A stretch of DNA of 64,000 nucleotides, from NCBI GenBank assembly GCA_948146395.1, contig OX411548.1, forward strand, positions 61,461,020-61,525,019, read 5' to 3'. Both the position numbers and the translations under genes were made by a program. Below the pieces are notes generated by a model. It was not told where the DNA came from. It was given only the letters and a program-made list of their open reading frames with translations, and ran no database searches. The stretch is from Fragum whitleyi. Its lineage: Eukaryota; Mollusca; Bivalvia; Cardiida; Cardiidae. The stretch's first letter is position 1; each line of letters starts with the position of its first letter. This document shows positions 1-11,661 of this stretch, piece by piece.

Positions 1-465
1 CTTCTTGAAGTCCCAAGTTAGATTCCTATGAGTGGCTATGATTCTTGGTTCTTTCCTTGGCCCACACATTAAGCATTAGTACAGGTTTGTTTTCAGGAAG
101 CAGAATTGAGATGGATGAATCTAACATGTTTTCCAAGTCTTTGTGAAGAAATAGGATTAACCCATAAAGGATAAAGGTCAAGATCCCTGAGATTCCAGCA
201 TATTTTTTTTGACTTTTTAACTTGTATTTGGAACAGGTGAGAATTATTAAGTGGTTTTACAGGTGATATTTGAAGTCTAAACAGTTTTCTTTAAACAACA
301 GCTTTGGCTTATCAAACTGTTCTAAAGGTTTAAAAACAGCCGCCACAAAATTCATAAACGAAGAACCTAAGCTTTTCAAAATAGAATAGAACCAGGCCTC
401 ATGAAAAGGTAATTAGATAATTTATTGATTAAAGAATGAGATGAAATATGAGAAATTAATAGCTC
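1..465. other. AT-rich non-coding sequence, nothing recognised
   Basis: I see no repeat shared with the rest of the window and no plausible exon. There is only ordinary AT-rich sequence with short A and T runs. Confidence 0.6.
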
Positions 466-526
466 ATTGGGAAACAGTTGTAGCTGCCAATAGGCAGTTA
501 CAACTGTTTTGCTCTGAGCCTTTGAA
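466..526. repeat. Palindromic mini-element, family A copy 1
   Basis: The arms AAACAGTTGTAGCTGCC (472-488) and GGCAGTTACAACTGTTT (493-509) pair around a 4-nt loop with one mismatch. The outer parts (AGCTCATTGG, CTGAGCC) match the ends of better copies at 61628-61705 and 35282-35361. It is one of about ten dispersed copies here, so it is a mobile or mobilised hairpin and not a local terminator. Confidence 0.75.
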
Positions 527-630
527 ATGAGCCTCACATTGTGTGACATTTCCAACAAATTTCATATGTTTGCAAAGGAAAGACTCATAGAAGCCTATGC
601 ATCCACACAGTAGTCTTTGCTTTGCACTCT
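527..630 (+). mobile_element. MITE family D, left-end fragment
   Basis: The run TGTGACATTTCCAACAA, then a stretch resembling CAAAGCAAAGACTC, then GCATCCACACAGTAGTCTTTGC, aligns by eye with the complete copy at 57322-57556. The right half is replaced by the minisatellite that begins at 631. Confidence 0.5.
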
Positions 631-1606
631 GTATATAAGGTTTCATAGTCTTGTAAGGCAATCATCTGTGCCTGAATATACTAAAGATAATGTCTCAAAG
701 TCTTGTTAGGCAGTAATCTGTGCCTGAATATACTAAAGATAATGTCTCAAAGTCTTGTTAGGCAGTAATCTGAGCCTGTGTTTATAGATAAGGTTTCAGT
801 CTTGTATGTTAGGCAGTCATCTTGGCCTGTGTTTATAGATTAGGTCTCAAAGTCTTGTTAGGCAGTCTGATTGGCCTGTGTATATTTAGCTAAGGTCTCA
901 AAGTCTTGTTAGGCAGTCATCTGGGCCTGTGTATATTTAGATAAGGTCTCAAAGTCTTGTAAGGCAGTCATCTTGGTATGTGTGTATAGATAAGGTCTCA
1001 AAGTCTTGTTAGGCAGTCATCTTGGCATGTGTATATAGATAAGGTTTCAAAGTCATGTTAGGCAATCAGTTTGGCCTGTATATATAGATAAGGTCTCAAA
1101 GTCTTGTAAGGCAGTCATATTGACCTTTGTATATTTAGATAAGGTCTCAAAGTCTTGTTAGGCAGTCATCTGGGCCTGTGTATATTTAGATAAGGTCTCA
1201 AAGTCTTGTAAGGCAGTCATCTGGGCCTGTGTATATTTAGATAAGGTATCAAAGTCTTGTAAGGCAGTCATCTGGGCCTGTGTATATTTAGATAAGGTAT
1301 CAAAGTCTTGTTAGGCAGTCATCTGGGCCTGTTTATATATATATATATATATAGATAAGGTCTCAAAGTCTTGTAAGGCAGTCATCTTGACCTGTGTATA
1401 AAGATAAGGTCTCAAAGTCTTGTAAGGCAGTGTGTACAGATAAGGTCTCAAAGTCTTGTTAGGCAGTCATCTTGACCTGTATGTATAGATATGGTCTCAA
1501 AGTCTTGTAAGGCATTCAGTTTGGCCTTGGTATATAGATAAGGTTTAGAAGTATTTAAGGCAGCCATCTTGGCCTGTGTATATAGAGAAGGTCTGACACA
1601 GTCTTG
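631..1606 (+). repeat. Minisatellite, ~51-bp unit, about 19 copies
   Basis: The unit reads about GATAAGGTCTCAAAGTC, TTGTTAGGCAGTCATC, TGGGCCTGTGTATATTTA. Copy starts at 844, 895 and 946 fix the period at 51 bp. Copies diverge by a few bases and indels, and one carries a (TA)n expansion near 1332-1352. There are no unique spacers, so it is not CRISPR-like. The unit resembles the internal segment (AATAAGGTCTCCAAGTATCTG) of MITE family D, whose left end lies immediately upstream, so the array may have grown inside that element. Confidence 0.9.
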
Positions 1607-1690
1607 ATGATGACAAGAGATCATGAAGTAAAAGACTGAACTTGATTCAAGATCATCAAAAGGTGACCTTGACCTTACAGATAGGTTTTT

Positions 1691-3562
1691 AGCTCCACTG
1701 GCCGAAAGGCCAGCGGGCTATTGTCATGGCGGGGTGTCCGTCGTCTGTGCGTCCGTGCGTGCGTGCGTCTGTCCGTCCGTCCGTCCGTAAACTTTTACTT
1801 TAAAAATCTTCTCATAAAGTACTGGATGGATTCCAATCAAATTTCACAGGAATGTTCCTTGGATGACCCTCTATCAGATTCCTTCAAAGATTTTTAATCG
1901 GTTGAAAATCATGGCTGTAGTGGGTGTGGCTAATTTCCATATATGGTAATAGGTGGCTTTTCTCAGAAACTAATAGATGGATATTAACCAAACTTCACAT
2001 GAATTATCCTTGAGTGGCCCTCTATCAGCCTACAAAAAATCATTGTGATCAGATGAAAAATATGTATTTTATGGGCGGAGGTCATTTCTCTATATGTTAT
2101 ATAGTGAAAACTTTAACGATCATTTTCTCAGAATCTAACCAATGGATATCAACCAAATTTCCCTGGAATGATTCTTGAGTGACCATCAACAAGTCTATAA
2201 AAAAATATTATGATCAGATGAAAAATGTGTATTTTATGGGCGGAGGTCATTTCTCTATATGTTATATAGAGAAAGCTTTGAAAATCATTTTCTCAGAATC
2301 TAATTGATAAATATCAACCAAATTTTACATGAATGATACTTGAGTGACCCTTTATCCGTCTAGCAAAAATCATTGTGATAGGATGAAAAATATATATTTC
2401 ATGGGCGGAGGTCATTTCCCTATATGTTATATAGTGTAAATTTTGAAAATCATATTCTCAGAATCTTATCAATGGATTTCAACCAAATTTTACTAGAATG
2501 ATTCTTTAGTGATCCTTTATCAGTCTATGAAAAAATATTGTGATCAGATCAAAAATATGTCTTTTATGGGTAGAGGTCATTTCTTCAGATAGGTTATATG
2601 GTGTAATATCCATTATAGGGTAAAACAAACTATCCTGAAAGGTTAATAAGATTGATTAGATATCATGGAAATTTTATTTCTGTGAAGTCTGTATCAGTCT
2701 GCAAAAAAATATTTTGATTAGATAAACAGCATATTTTTTTATTGGCAGAGGGTATTATAACATATAAAGTGAATATTTGATCACCCTTTTGGTATCATCT
2801 CAATGATGAATTTTTCTAGACTTGTTAAATTTGATGGGTGTAATGATTGTAGATTAGAAGGAACAAAAGCTTTGTTGAAATTCAAATGTATATAAACATT
2901 AATTGAAATAAGTAGCCTGAGAATACCCCCTCAGAATTGGCGAGTTTAGTTGAACGAAGGGTGAATCTGCACAGAGTGTAAAATGATGTTCTGACCTTCT
3001 GACATTCAGAGTGGGGTAGAAAGAGTTGAGTTGACTGCACTGACTAAGGCATTGGGCAGAATAAAATAAATATATTGGATTGAATATTTTACTTCTTACT
3101 ATCATTAGTTAGAATTTTGTTTTGATGACAAACAATTGTTGTGAAGTAACATCTTTTAGTAGTGTTTAACTTAAAGTGGAAAGATCTACAATCAAAATTT
3201 TGCAGACAAAGTACCAGTATATTGTGCAGTAACATTTTGTTAGTGTTGAAATTCTTACATTTGGATTTAAACAAAATTCCACTAGATTGATCCTTGGGTT
3301 ACCCATTATCAGACTGCACAAAATTATTACGATTAAATGAAATATATTTGTGTAACAGGTAGAGGTCAATTTTCAATGTTATTCACTGATCATGAGTTTT
3401 TTATGCAGAAATATTTCAGCATATGACCCTTATTTACTAGAAATAAAAAATTCACTCATGCATTCACTTCAATTCTCATTTAAACAGCTTTATCATCCTC
3501 TAATAGTCATTATCAGGATATTCAGGCCTGTGGAGCGAATCAGGCGCTCAAGCGCCTCTAGT
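1691..3562 (+). mobile_element. Family H element, full-length copy 1 (Helentron-like, non-autonomous)
   Basis: The head is AGCTCCACTGGCC with hairpin CTGGCC-GAAA-GGCCAG (1698-1713), followed by a GTCCGTGCGTGCGTC-rich run (1740-1790). The body has tandem ~165-bp monomers; the mark ATGGGCGGAGGTCATTTC recurs at 2071, 2236 and 2401, with a variant at 2566. The 3' part (about 2600-3500) is more diverged. The tail has the inverted subterminal copy GGCCTGTGGAGC (3525-3536), hairpin GGCGCTCAAGCGCC (3543-3556) and TCTAG before TT. It has no coding capacity. I infer a rolling-circle (Helentron/HINE-type) element from this architecture. Confidence 0.75.
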
Positions 3563-3708
3563 TCAATTCAAGGATATTAATGAAAGTGATCTAAATACCA
3601 AAATAGTTTTGGTATTTTTGAGAAACAGAAATTCGAATTTAGAGCCAAAATTCAAAATGTCAATTTAAACAATTTTAAGCCTCATTTTGCATACTTTGGC
3701 TTATAAAC

Positions 3709-3938
3709 ATCGTCAAGCTGAACCCACAAAATTCCTGCTTTTGCAGAGGTATAGACAAAGATCAGATGTGCAGTCTGATCTTTGTCCACACCACCTGATT
3801 TTCCATTTTAAACCAGAAAAGGTTAAAAATAATATTTTCAAAATTCATACTGACTCACATTTAGTGCGTTCAGTGAGTTCAACTCTTTTTCAATGCAATT
3901 TTGCAAGGTATTTTATTCAGCATGACATGGGTAAAATT
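3709..3938 (-). mobile_element. MITE family C copy, diverged
   Basis: Read on the minus strand it matches the family C layout. It has GTCAAGCTGAACCC near one end, the central palindromic block AGATCAGATGTGCAGTCTGATCT (shortened in this copy), CACCACCTG, and a degraded GCATGAC end. Compare 28727-28976 and 61191-61435. Confidence 0.55.
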
Positions 3939-4834
3939 CAAGATTCAACAATGTCTAAAGCTTCTTTGATAATTATGAAGTTGTAAGAAATATTCAGGCA
4001 TTGATTGAAGGGGACAGTTATTAATTTTAAAGTTTGAAAGTTTCAATTTATAAAACTAAAGATATGCATATCGTAAAGAGTTCATATTTGAACTTGCACT
4101 CACAGTCAAGGGATTTTAAAAAAGAATACCTTTGAATTCATGGATAGATGGATGGTGGGACGAACAGATGAAGTGGTTGAATATACTCATCCTTTGGGGA
4201 GGAATGAAAAGGGATATGAAATCATAAAAAAGTAATAAAATGATATCAGTTGAGTTAAACAAAAATGACCCATTTTCAGAAGAACTACATTAAGTTATTA
4301 TCTTAGAACTGGAATTCTTCAAATTGTCATAGGAAAATAAAATTAATCCATTTATCAATACAACTACGGCCTAATCTAAACATTTTCTGTTTGTTTTCAA
4401 GTACTCAGGCTGAATGAACAAATCTTTGTTTCTAAAGTCTCCATAAAAACATCTGTTTTCATGGGTTTCCCTTTCTTAATTAGCAAATTTCCATTTGTTT
4501 GTCTGTTATTGTTTGAATGGGTTTAACTCCAAATTTAAACACTATATTAGCCATAAAATTGCAACTGGAGTAGCTTACCATTGATTCTTCGTACTTTTCT
4601 CACCAATCCTACCACCACATTTTTGAAATAATTATTTGATTTTAAAAGGAAACTGATATAGTCATGTCTAAACCCTAGGGTGGAAATTCAAGAAATATTA
4701 AGATAATTTGCTTTGTTCATTTCTTTTTTAGCTAGGCTGTTTTTCAGAGATAACCTGATGTGTTGTGATCACCTTGATGTCGTTCACAGCGGTTTTGGCA
4801 TTGGCACTGGTGTGACAAACTTTAACCTTGGTCA
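3939..4834. other. AT-rich non-coding sequence, nothing recognised
   Basis: There is no clear repeat and no coding signal. A short TGGATAGATGGATGG stretch at 4141 is simple sequence. Confidence 0.55.
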
Positions 4835-4950
4835 TACCTCTGTTGTTATTGAATGAAACTTGGCATGTGTGTTCACGTTCATGAGAGCTTTCCAGATTAT
4901 CAAGGGGAATTATTCTGAAAGCATTTTTGTAAGACTTTTGCCTCTTTTTT
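4835..4950 (+). mobile_element. Family I remnant
   Basis: The order TGAAACTTGGCATGTGTGTTCAC, ATGAGAGC, TATCAAGGGGAATTATTCTGAAAGCATTTT follows the body of the family I copies at 7217-7480 and 13876-14131. Both ends are missing. The 101-codon minus-strand open frame over this region is therefore not a gene. Confidence 0.5.
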
Positions 4951-5999
4951 GATCGAGAGTTTTTACAACACCTTGAGCAGTACTCTTGTTGGTTGAAAAT
5001 TAACTTTTCCTTGTTCAAGCAGGTAATCTGCACATTCTGAACAGGGTCTGCCCTTTTAGCACTTCCAAGAAGGCCCCTTTTTGTGTGATGTTCAAATATT
5101 TACTTCTTTAGCATTTATCTTATTGGTATGCAGCAGAAGCGGCCTACCAGTATGAATGCGTTTTGAATATGACCATGGGGGATTAGGGATACATTATTAT
5201 AAAACTTGTCCAATGTTTTTATTCAAAACATAGGAAACCGTATAATGCAGCCTGGATCAAACAGTAGTTTTTCAAAAACTGTTTTGTAATGAAAATTATT
5301 GAGCAATAAAATCAGGGTTTTTGGTTACGAACTTGATTTTACAAATATTGCACATTTCATTAAAATGACTGATCACTCAGACATGTTTGACCTAGTTTTT
5401 ACTCTCTTTTCCCTATTTTCTGCAATTCTTTTTACATCAAAGTGATTCTCACAGGAGATACATCTATGGTTACACTCCTGTCTGTTTTGGTCTTGTTAAA
5501 CATATAGTAAAAATGGCATTTTTGCGGTTTAAAAAAAACACACAATACTTCATTGTGCACAATTACACTCGAAATCCTTTTTGGTACAAAAGTGTGTGAT
5601 GACTTATATCAAAGCTCTGGTCTAGAGAATAAATGTTTCTACCTTAATTAATCTAATCCTGTGTGTGATATGTAGCAGTTGTCTGGCACTTAGCATAACA
5701 TAATTTCAAGCCAGTTACTGTTATTCAAGCATTAAAACAATGCGACAAAGGGAGCATATCACTTTTTCTAACCAAACTATTTTGGGACAACCGAAGTAGA
5801 TCCTTTTACTTCAAATAGGTGCAGTCTTAGTACTAGTTTGAATGACAGCTATTGAATGATAACTTGAATCTTTTGTCCCGTGTTCTGATTTCAGAATTGT
5901 TTGTGCTGTTATTTTGAGTTTGTATTTTCTTTCTTTATGCTCATTTCTTCAGATAACTCCGCATACATCAGCATGAAGGTTGGGTGAATATATTATTCT
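4951..5999. other. AT-rich non-coding sequence, nothing recognised
   Basis: No repeat family, hairpin or exon-like segment stood out. Confidence 0.5.
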
Positions 6000-6178
6000 A
6001 ACAAGAGCACCGCCTATGGGTGCAGCCTTTGGCTGTGCTTGGCTGGAGGTGCTGGATAATACAAAAAGCTGAGTGGAAAAGGGGACTCTTACAAAAAACC
6101 CTTTTTCAGAGTTGTCCCCCTTGATTGTCTGGATAGCTCTTGAGATAGTGAACATACATGCTAAATTTTATGAAGATA
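6000..6178 (-). mobile_element. Family I element, 5'-truncated
   Basis: On the plus strand it starts ACAAGAGCACCGCCTATGGGTGC, the reverse complement of the family I tail hairpin plus CTCTTG. It continues through the GTTGTCCCCCTTGAT block. It ends before the head, so about a third of the element is lost. Confidence 0.75.
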
Positions 6179-7216
6179 TCTTCAATAACAACAGGTCAAC
6201 AACAACAATGCCAATGCCGCTAAAATGATCTCCATACCTCAAATTATCTTAGAAAACAGACAAGCTAAAAAGGCAATCGCTTTACCATCATGTGTAATTC
6301 ATTGTGCCTATGTTGAAAGAAAGTACTCCTTAGTGTATTTAAGCCGGGTGTGCATGCTAAAGTAGGGCCATTATTGTTGTTAAAATCTTTAAAATCTAGA
6401 TAGGTATTGTTTGCAAAAAAAATATTTTTATAAGAAAAATACATTATTCATTGATGATAACCAAATAATTTGCGGCCTACTTTGATGCATTGCATCAAAA
6501 TTATGTCTTGTGGATCTTATAGGATAATCCTGCATTTACAGACAGCAGATAGAGAAATCTTTTTGATTGAAATATTGTCTTTGGGCAACTAAATTATCGT
6601 ACATACAGCTTATTCAAATGCTGACTGGTCTTGTTTATAACCTATGAGACATTTTATTCAGGAAGACTTTAGGATTAATATAAGGGATTTAAACAACACA
6701 CATGCCCAAATTTGGTTGTCTTAAATGTTGTGACTGGGGGCCGTCTAACCTAGCCAAAACAAATTACTGAGTACATACTGATATAGACAGGTTTAGAACA
6801 AAACCAGAAAAAATGTGAATTATTTATTTCAAGACTGTCAGTTTTTTTCGATTGTGTTTTAACAATGTCCTCTTCTTTGGTCTTGAGAATCTAATAAATT
6901 GAATTTTGTCTGATTTTCTTCAAATGTCAAGTTTTCATGATGTAAAATGATATAAAACTCATCCAAAAATCGTCTTTTGTAGACTAAGGCCAATAAAAAT
7001 TGGTCTTGCTTTTAAAAAAAGACATGCCTGAATTGCCTATTCGCATGAAATGTAAATTGATTGTCTTGTTTTATTTTTTGTTTTTTTTCTGCTGTGAATA
7101 GTCTGATGTCTTCAGGGAATTAAAAAGCGTAATTGAACTAAATGACCCTTCATAGAAATAAATCCCTGTATATTTTAGTTGAAATCAAAATTTAATTGCA
7201 TTAAATAATGATTTTT
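6179..7216. other. AT-rich non-coding sequence, nothing recognised
   Basis: No family from this window matches and no exon-like segment was seen. Confidence 0.5.
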
Positions 7217-7480
7217 AGCTCAGCTGTTGTTGTGGTCATTGTTGTTGTCGTGGTCGTCATCATCGTCATTGTGCAAAAACTTTGACATTTTGTGATATTG
7301 CTGTTTCTACTGAAGGCATTTGCTTGAAACTTGGCACACATGTTCACCATGAAAAGAGCAACATTTACTATCAAGGGGGATAACTCTAAATGCATTTTAT
7401 GCAAATTATGCCCCCTTTTCAACTTCGATTTTTATCCACAATCCAGCAAATCAACAGCTGAGCGAAGGTACCCATACTTA
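7217..7480 (+). mobile_element. Family I element, nearly complete
   Basis: The head AGCTCAGCTGTTG is matched by the inverted subterminal copy CAACAGCTGAGC (7453-7464) near the 3' end. Between them are a GTCGTGGTCGTCATC-rich run and the block TTGAAACTTGGCACACATGTTC. The tail hairpin is degraded (AAGGTACCCATACTT). The open frames on both strands across it follow the repeat and are not conserved between copies. Confidence 0.75.
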
Positions 7481-7867
7481 ATCCATGTGAGTTCCTTATA
7501 CTGCTTAAAATAATTAAGCTTTACAGCCAATACTCAGGTCCAGCGACCACTTCTATAAACTGACCAATTTTAGTAAGTGACAATTGTAAAAAAATTCCTT
7601 CAAGGTAAGCTAGAATGGGTTAAAATTCTTTAAACAAATAATTATTTATTATTCAATCCTATGTTGTTGGAACCAATTAGATGATTCTAGCTGGTTCAAA
7701 CATCATCAGAATGATTCATTATTAGACTGTCTCCATATAAAATCAAATTTGCATGTCTTATTTATTGTAAAATATTGTATAAAGCAACCATTCCCACAAG
7801 TGAACGCTTTTTGGTGTAATCCCCTGAGTGATCATTAAACACAAGTTTACTGTAGTTACAATATTGA
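7481..7867. other. Non-coding spacer, nothing recognised
   Basis: Ordinary AT-rich sequence without a recognised repeat. Confidence 0.5.
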
Positions 7868-7942
7868 TTGCGCAGTGCAAAACAGTTGTAACTACCTATA
7901 AACATAAAGGCAGTTACAACTCTTTCACGCTGAGCCATCGAT
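7868..7942. repeat. Palindromic mini-element, family A copy 2
   Basis: AAAACAGTTGTAACTACC (7879-7896) and GGCAGTTACAACT (7909-7921) form the arms, and GCTGAGCCATCGAT marks the right end. It is slightly eroded compared with 61628-61705. Confidence 0.75.
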
Positions 7943-7978
7943 ATGTTGTTTAGCCGCCATCCTTAAGCAGTTGGTAGG

Positions 7979-8172
7979 CTGATTCTTTCCAAAATTAATT
8001 TTGTCTCCCACCAATGGATAATTGTAAACTTAATTGTTAAATCATGTGGAGGCCAGGAAAGTATGTAATGGTAGCACTGGTGTGAGAAATCCCAAGGATC
8101 CAGTCAGGTGTCCCAGTCGTCGCAATATGACTGAAAAATGTTCAAAGATAATAATAAACAAACAAACACAAT
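7979..8172 (+). mobile_element. SINE family E, 5'-truncated copy
   Basis: It contains the body signature TTTGTCTCCCACCAATGG, then GGTAGCACTGGTGTGAGAAAT, then CAATATGACTGAAAAATG, ending in AACAAACAAACA. The tRNA-like head is absent. Compare the full copies at 47562-47845 and 52985-53252. Confidence 0.8.
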
Positions 8173-8635
8173 CTATTGTTTCACATTTTTTGAACCGAAG
8201 TTGCTTCCTTAAAAAATATATATTGATGTTAAAAAACTTTAAACAATATAATACATGACTGCTCTCATTCAGAACAATGGAGGGGAAATTGCACAGTGAC
8301 AATTTAAAATGTAAGATAATCAAAATAAAAAGGTTTCTTGTCTATTACCTTATTTTGACCAATCACTGAACAACAAAGGATTATTAGGCCCTGACTACTT
8401 ACTTATTCTTTGAAAGTCCATTCTAAAACAACAACAATAAGTGGAACTTTGTTGCACACACTTCACTAAACACACAAACAGTTTTAAATTAAGATGAAAC
8501 AATGGCCTGCTTTATTTCTTAGCAATGCACTTGGACAAAACTGTTGGTTGGTGCCTTTCAATATCTTAATCCCCCATTCCCCCACAATTCTGCTTTATGA
8601 CAACAGCAAAGAAATGAAAAAAAAAAAAAAAAATA
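8173..8635. other. Non-coding spacer with a 17-nt A run
   Basis: There is an A run around 8618-8634. Nothing else was recognised. Confidence 0.5.
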
Positions 8636-8710
8636 TTGCTGATAATGAAGAAATTGCTTGGTTAAAGCAATATGTTCATTGTCAACAATGTTTCCTTCTT
8701 AAAAAGACAG
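8636..8710 (+). repeat. Family B-type hairpin block
   Basis: AATGAAGAAATTGCTT followed by AAGCAATATGTTCATTGTC forms an imperfect hairpin, then CAACAATGTTT. The same order occurs at 10197-10265, and the hairpin core is that of MITE family B. Confidence 0.6.
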
Positions 8711-10196
8711 AGAATTTTTATAATTTAAAAATGGTCATCTGCAATCTAATCATTGAGTTTGGGCCGTCCTAGAATAGTCTTGTTCACACTGATCTTAAAA
8801 ATGTCCTTATTCCTGAAAACTGAGGGCAAAGTTCCAGAAACCATTATATAGTGTTAAATTAAGGAAATAAGGGTACAAATTCAATGAAAATTGTGACCTT
8901 TTATGTGGTATGTTTTTGTTGTTATGCCATTAATGAAATTAATGAAATTAGTGAAATTATCAAGGGATCCCACACTGAAATTGAAGTATTTTTTCAATAG
9001 AATTTTGAAATGCTAGAATTCATCTGGTCGTGGAGTTGATACAGCATTATCCATCCATCCTCTAACTCAGGGTTCATGTACCAAATGTCCTAAATTGATG
9101 AAATGCTATACAATTGTTGCCCAATAAGTGAACAAAATATATGTTAGAAGTCAGGTGGGACAAAGGCTGAAGTCAAATTTTGAAAACTTATTTAAAAACA
9201 TTTTTGTGCTGTATTACTATTGTGAAGTTATGTTAACCATTGGACTTATAATCATAAACTTTATATAATTGCTACAGATGACTCATGGAAGGGTCCTATT
9301 AGTTTTAGGTCACAAAGGGTCAAGGTCACTACTGAGCTTTGTATGAAACTTGCAAGTAGTTGAACCAATTGTTAAAGAATCGTCCTATTTTGTTTTATGA
9401 GGAACATAACTCCTATATTTATTGATATTTTGGTGCATTTTAAAAAAAGATTATCAAAATTCAGCTTTATTATTGTACCAGCTTACAGAATTATTGTTGG
9501 GATTTGAAATATCTTGACAGACTACCATTAACAGATGAACCTCTGCAAACAAATATTCGAATTCTACCAATTTTGAGGCCTGCATTAAGTCAGGGTCAAT
9601 TAATTATTTCCTATTCTAAAACAATGATATTTATACACAAATCTATTGATATATTTACTATCATAGAAGAAGAGAACAATTTGAAACATTTGTCAAATTC
9701 TTGTAGGCTCAATATAAATTGTCCATTGACAAAATTTCTGGTTATTCCAATCATTCATTAATATGCAATGAAACTAAAAAAGGGTAGAAAGATATGTAGA
9801 TGGATAGAAGGAATCAAAATAAAACAATGAGTAAATATTTTGAAAATTTTAATTGAGAAAAATAAAAGTGAAGAAAGGATTTTCCAAGAATTTGGTAGTA
9901 AGGAATAAGAGTCAAAGAAGTTTAAATGTGATTAAAAACCCACATAACAGGTACTAAATGTGTTCAATATTTAGGAAATAATTACGGAATTGAGTTTATT
10001 GGATTTAATTAAAAGTTTTAATGATGTTTTAATAGTTTTACTCCCGGCATACTATTGTCTTTTAGAGAGGTGAATTTCCTAGAGAATTAACTTCCAGAAA
10101 TTACTCTTGCCACATCTTATAAGAGACTTTAGCATAGACCCATTCAACAACTTTCCACTCTTCGATGCCCCTGAATGAAATGGTTTTGAAATCATT
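8711..10196. other. AT-rich non-coding sequence, nothing recognised
   Basis: There is a short tandem TTAATGAAA repeat near 8931-8958. No dispersed family or exon-like segment was seen. Confidence 0.5.
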
Positions 10197-10265
10197 TTGA
10201 AAATGAAGAAATTGCTTGTTACAAGCAATTTCTTCATTGTCAACAATGTTTTCTTTTCAAAAAAA
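10197..10265 (+). repeat. Family B-type hairpin block
   Basis: AATGAAGAAATTGCTTG, then AACAAGCAATTTCTTCATT: a perfect arm pair of about 17 bp with a tiny loop, then GTCAACAATG. Family H copy 2 starts 35 bp downstream and may have inserted into the surrounding MITE. Confidence 0.7.
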
Positions 10266-10300
10266 CAAAAATTTTTGAAAATGCATGAATTGATTTTTTT

Positions 10301-11353
10301 AGCTCCACTGGCTGAAAGCCACTGGGGCTATTGTCATGGCGTTGTGTCCGTCGTGCGTCCGTCCGTCCGTGCGTGCGTCCGGTCGTAAACTTTTCTTTAA
10401 AAATCTTCTCCTCAGAAACTACTGGATGGATTTCAACCAAACTTCACAGGAATGATCCTTGGGTGACCCTCTTTCAAAGTTGTTCAAGAAATTTTGATCC
10501 AATGAAAAACAAGGATTTAATGGGCGTGGCTTATTTCCAAATATGGTAAAAAGTGAGTTTTCTCAGATTCTAATCAATGGATACCAATTAAATTTTACAT
10601 GAATGATCCTTGGGTGACCCTTTATCAGTCTACAAAAAATCATTGTGATCGGTTGGAAAATATGCATTTTATGGGCGGAGGTCATTTCTCTATATGTTAT
10701 ATAGTGGAAACTTTGAAAATCATTTTCTCAGAATGTAACAGATGGATATCAACCAAATTTCACTTGAATGATCCTTGGGTGACCCTTTATCAGTCTACAA
10801 AAAATCATTGTGATCGGTTGGAAAATATGCATTTTATGGGCGGAGGTCATTTCTCTATATGTTATATAGTGGAAACTTTGAAAATCATTTTCTCTAAATG
10901 TAACAGATGGATATCAACCAAATTTCTCTGGAATGGTCCTTGAGTGACCCTTTATCAGTCTACACAAAATCATTGTGATCAGATGAAAAATATGCATTTT
11001 ATGGGCAGAGGTCATTTCTCTATATGTTATATAGTGGAAAATTTGAAAATCATTTTCTCAGAATCTAATTTTTGGATATCAACCAAATTTCACTGGAATG
11101 ATTCTATAGTGACCAAAAATTATTGTGGTCAGATGAAAATATGCTTTTTATGGGCGGAGGTCATTTCTCAATAAGTTAAATAGTGGAAACTATGTCAATC
11201 AGATTTTTGGTATGAGCGAAGTTCATTTCTCTATCTGTTATATAGTTCAAACTTCGAAAATCATTTTCAACATCAGTAAAACCCCAAATATTTATTTGCT
11301 GTTAGAAGAATTTCAAGCCTGTGGAGCGACTCAAGCCATTCATGGCTTTCTAG
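10301..11353 (+). mobile_element. Family H element, full-length copy 2
   Basis: The head is AGCTCCACTGGCT with hairpin TGGCT-GAA-AGCCA, then a GTCCGTCCGTGCGTGC run. Tandem 165-bp monomers follow, with the mark ATGGGCGGAGGTCATT at 10671 and 10836, ATGGGCAGAGGTC at 11001, and a shortened unit at 11150. The tail is AAGCCTGTGGAGC (11317-11329), hairpin GCCATTCATGGC (11335-11346) and TCTAG before TTTT. Both ends differ from copy 1 in a matching way. The open frames of 114 and 126 codons are translations of the monomers. Confidence 0.8.
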
Positions 11354-11661
11354 TTTTATTTTGCAACATCTTCACATTAAAGCCAGGGTTCAACACTGAC
11401 AGTCTTCCTAGATCATTGGAAGGGATCCCAAATTATTGGGAGGGATCCCATTGGCTCAAGCAGGGGATTTCTTCAGGATCTTTTGATAGATATAGAATTT
11501 GGATGTTCATTCAATCAGAATCCACCATTTCCAGGCCAAGGTTCCATAACTCCTCTTTATTCCATACAAATGTAAGGAACAAAGTAGAGTAATAGAACCT
11601 TCCTCCTTATAGAGTATTTCTAGGGAGGTAACAAACTGACCGATATCCCTCATTGCTTTTT
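11354..11661. other. Non-coding spacer
   Basis: It holds a small repeated GGGATCCCA pair (about 11422-11451). No other repeat was recognised. Confidence 0.45.

Noticed and set aside
631..1606. Regular array considered as a CRISPR
   Set aside because: Units are directly adjacent with no unique spacers, and the setting is eukaryotic.
1740..1790. GTCCGTC-rich runs considered as independent microsatellites
   Set aside because: They occur at the same place, just after the 5' hairpin, in most families, so they are part of the element architecture.
4728..5033. 101-codon minus-strand frame
   Set aside because: It overlaps a family I remnant in antisense and shows no recognisable domain.
10331..11592. 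Plus-strand frames of 114 and 126 codons
   Set aside because: They are translations of family H monomers. Sister copies carry frameshifts and stops at the same places.
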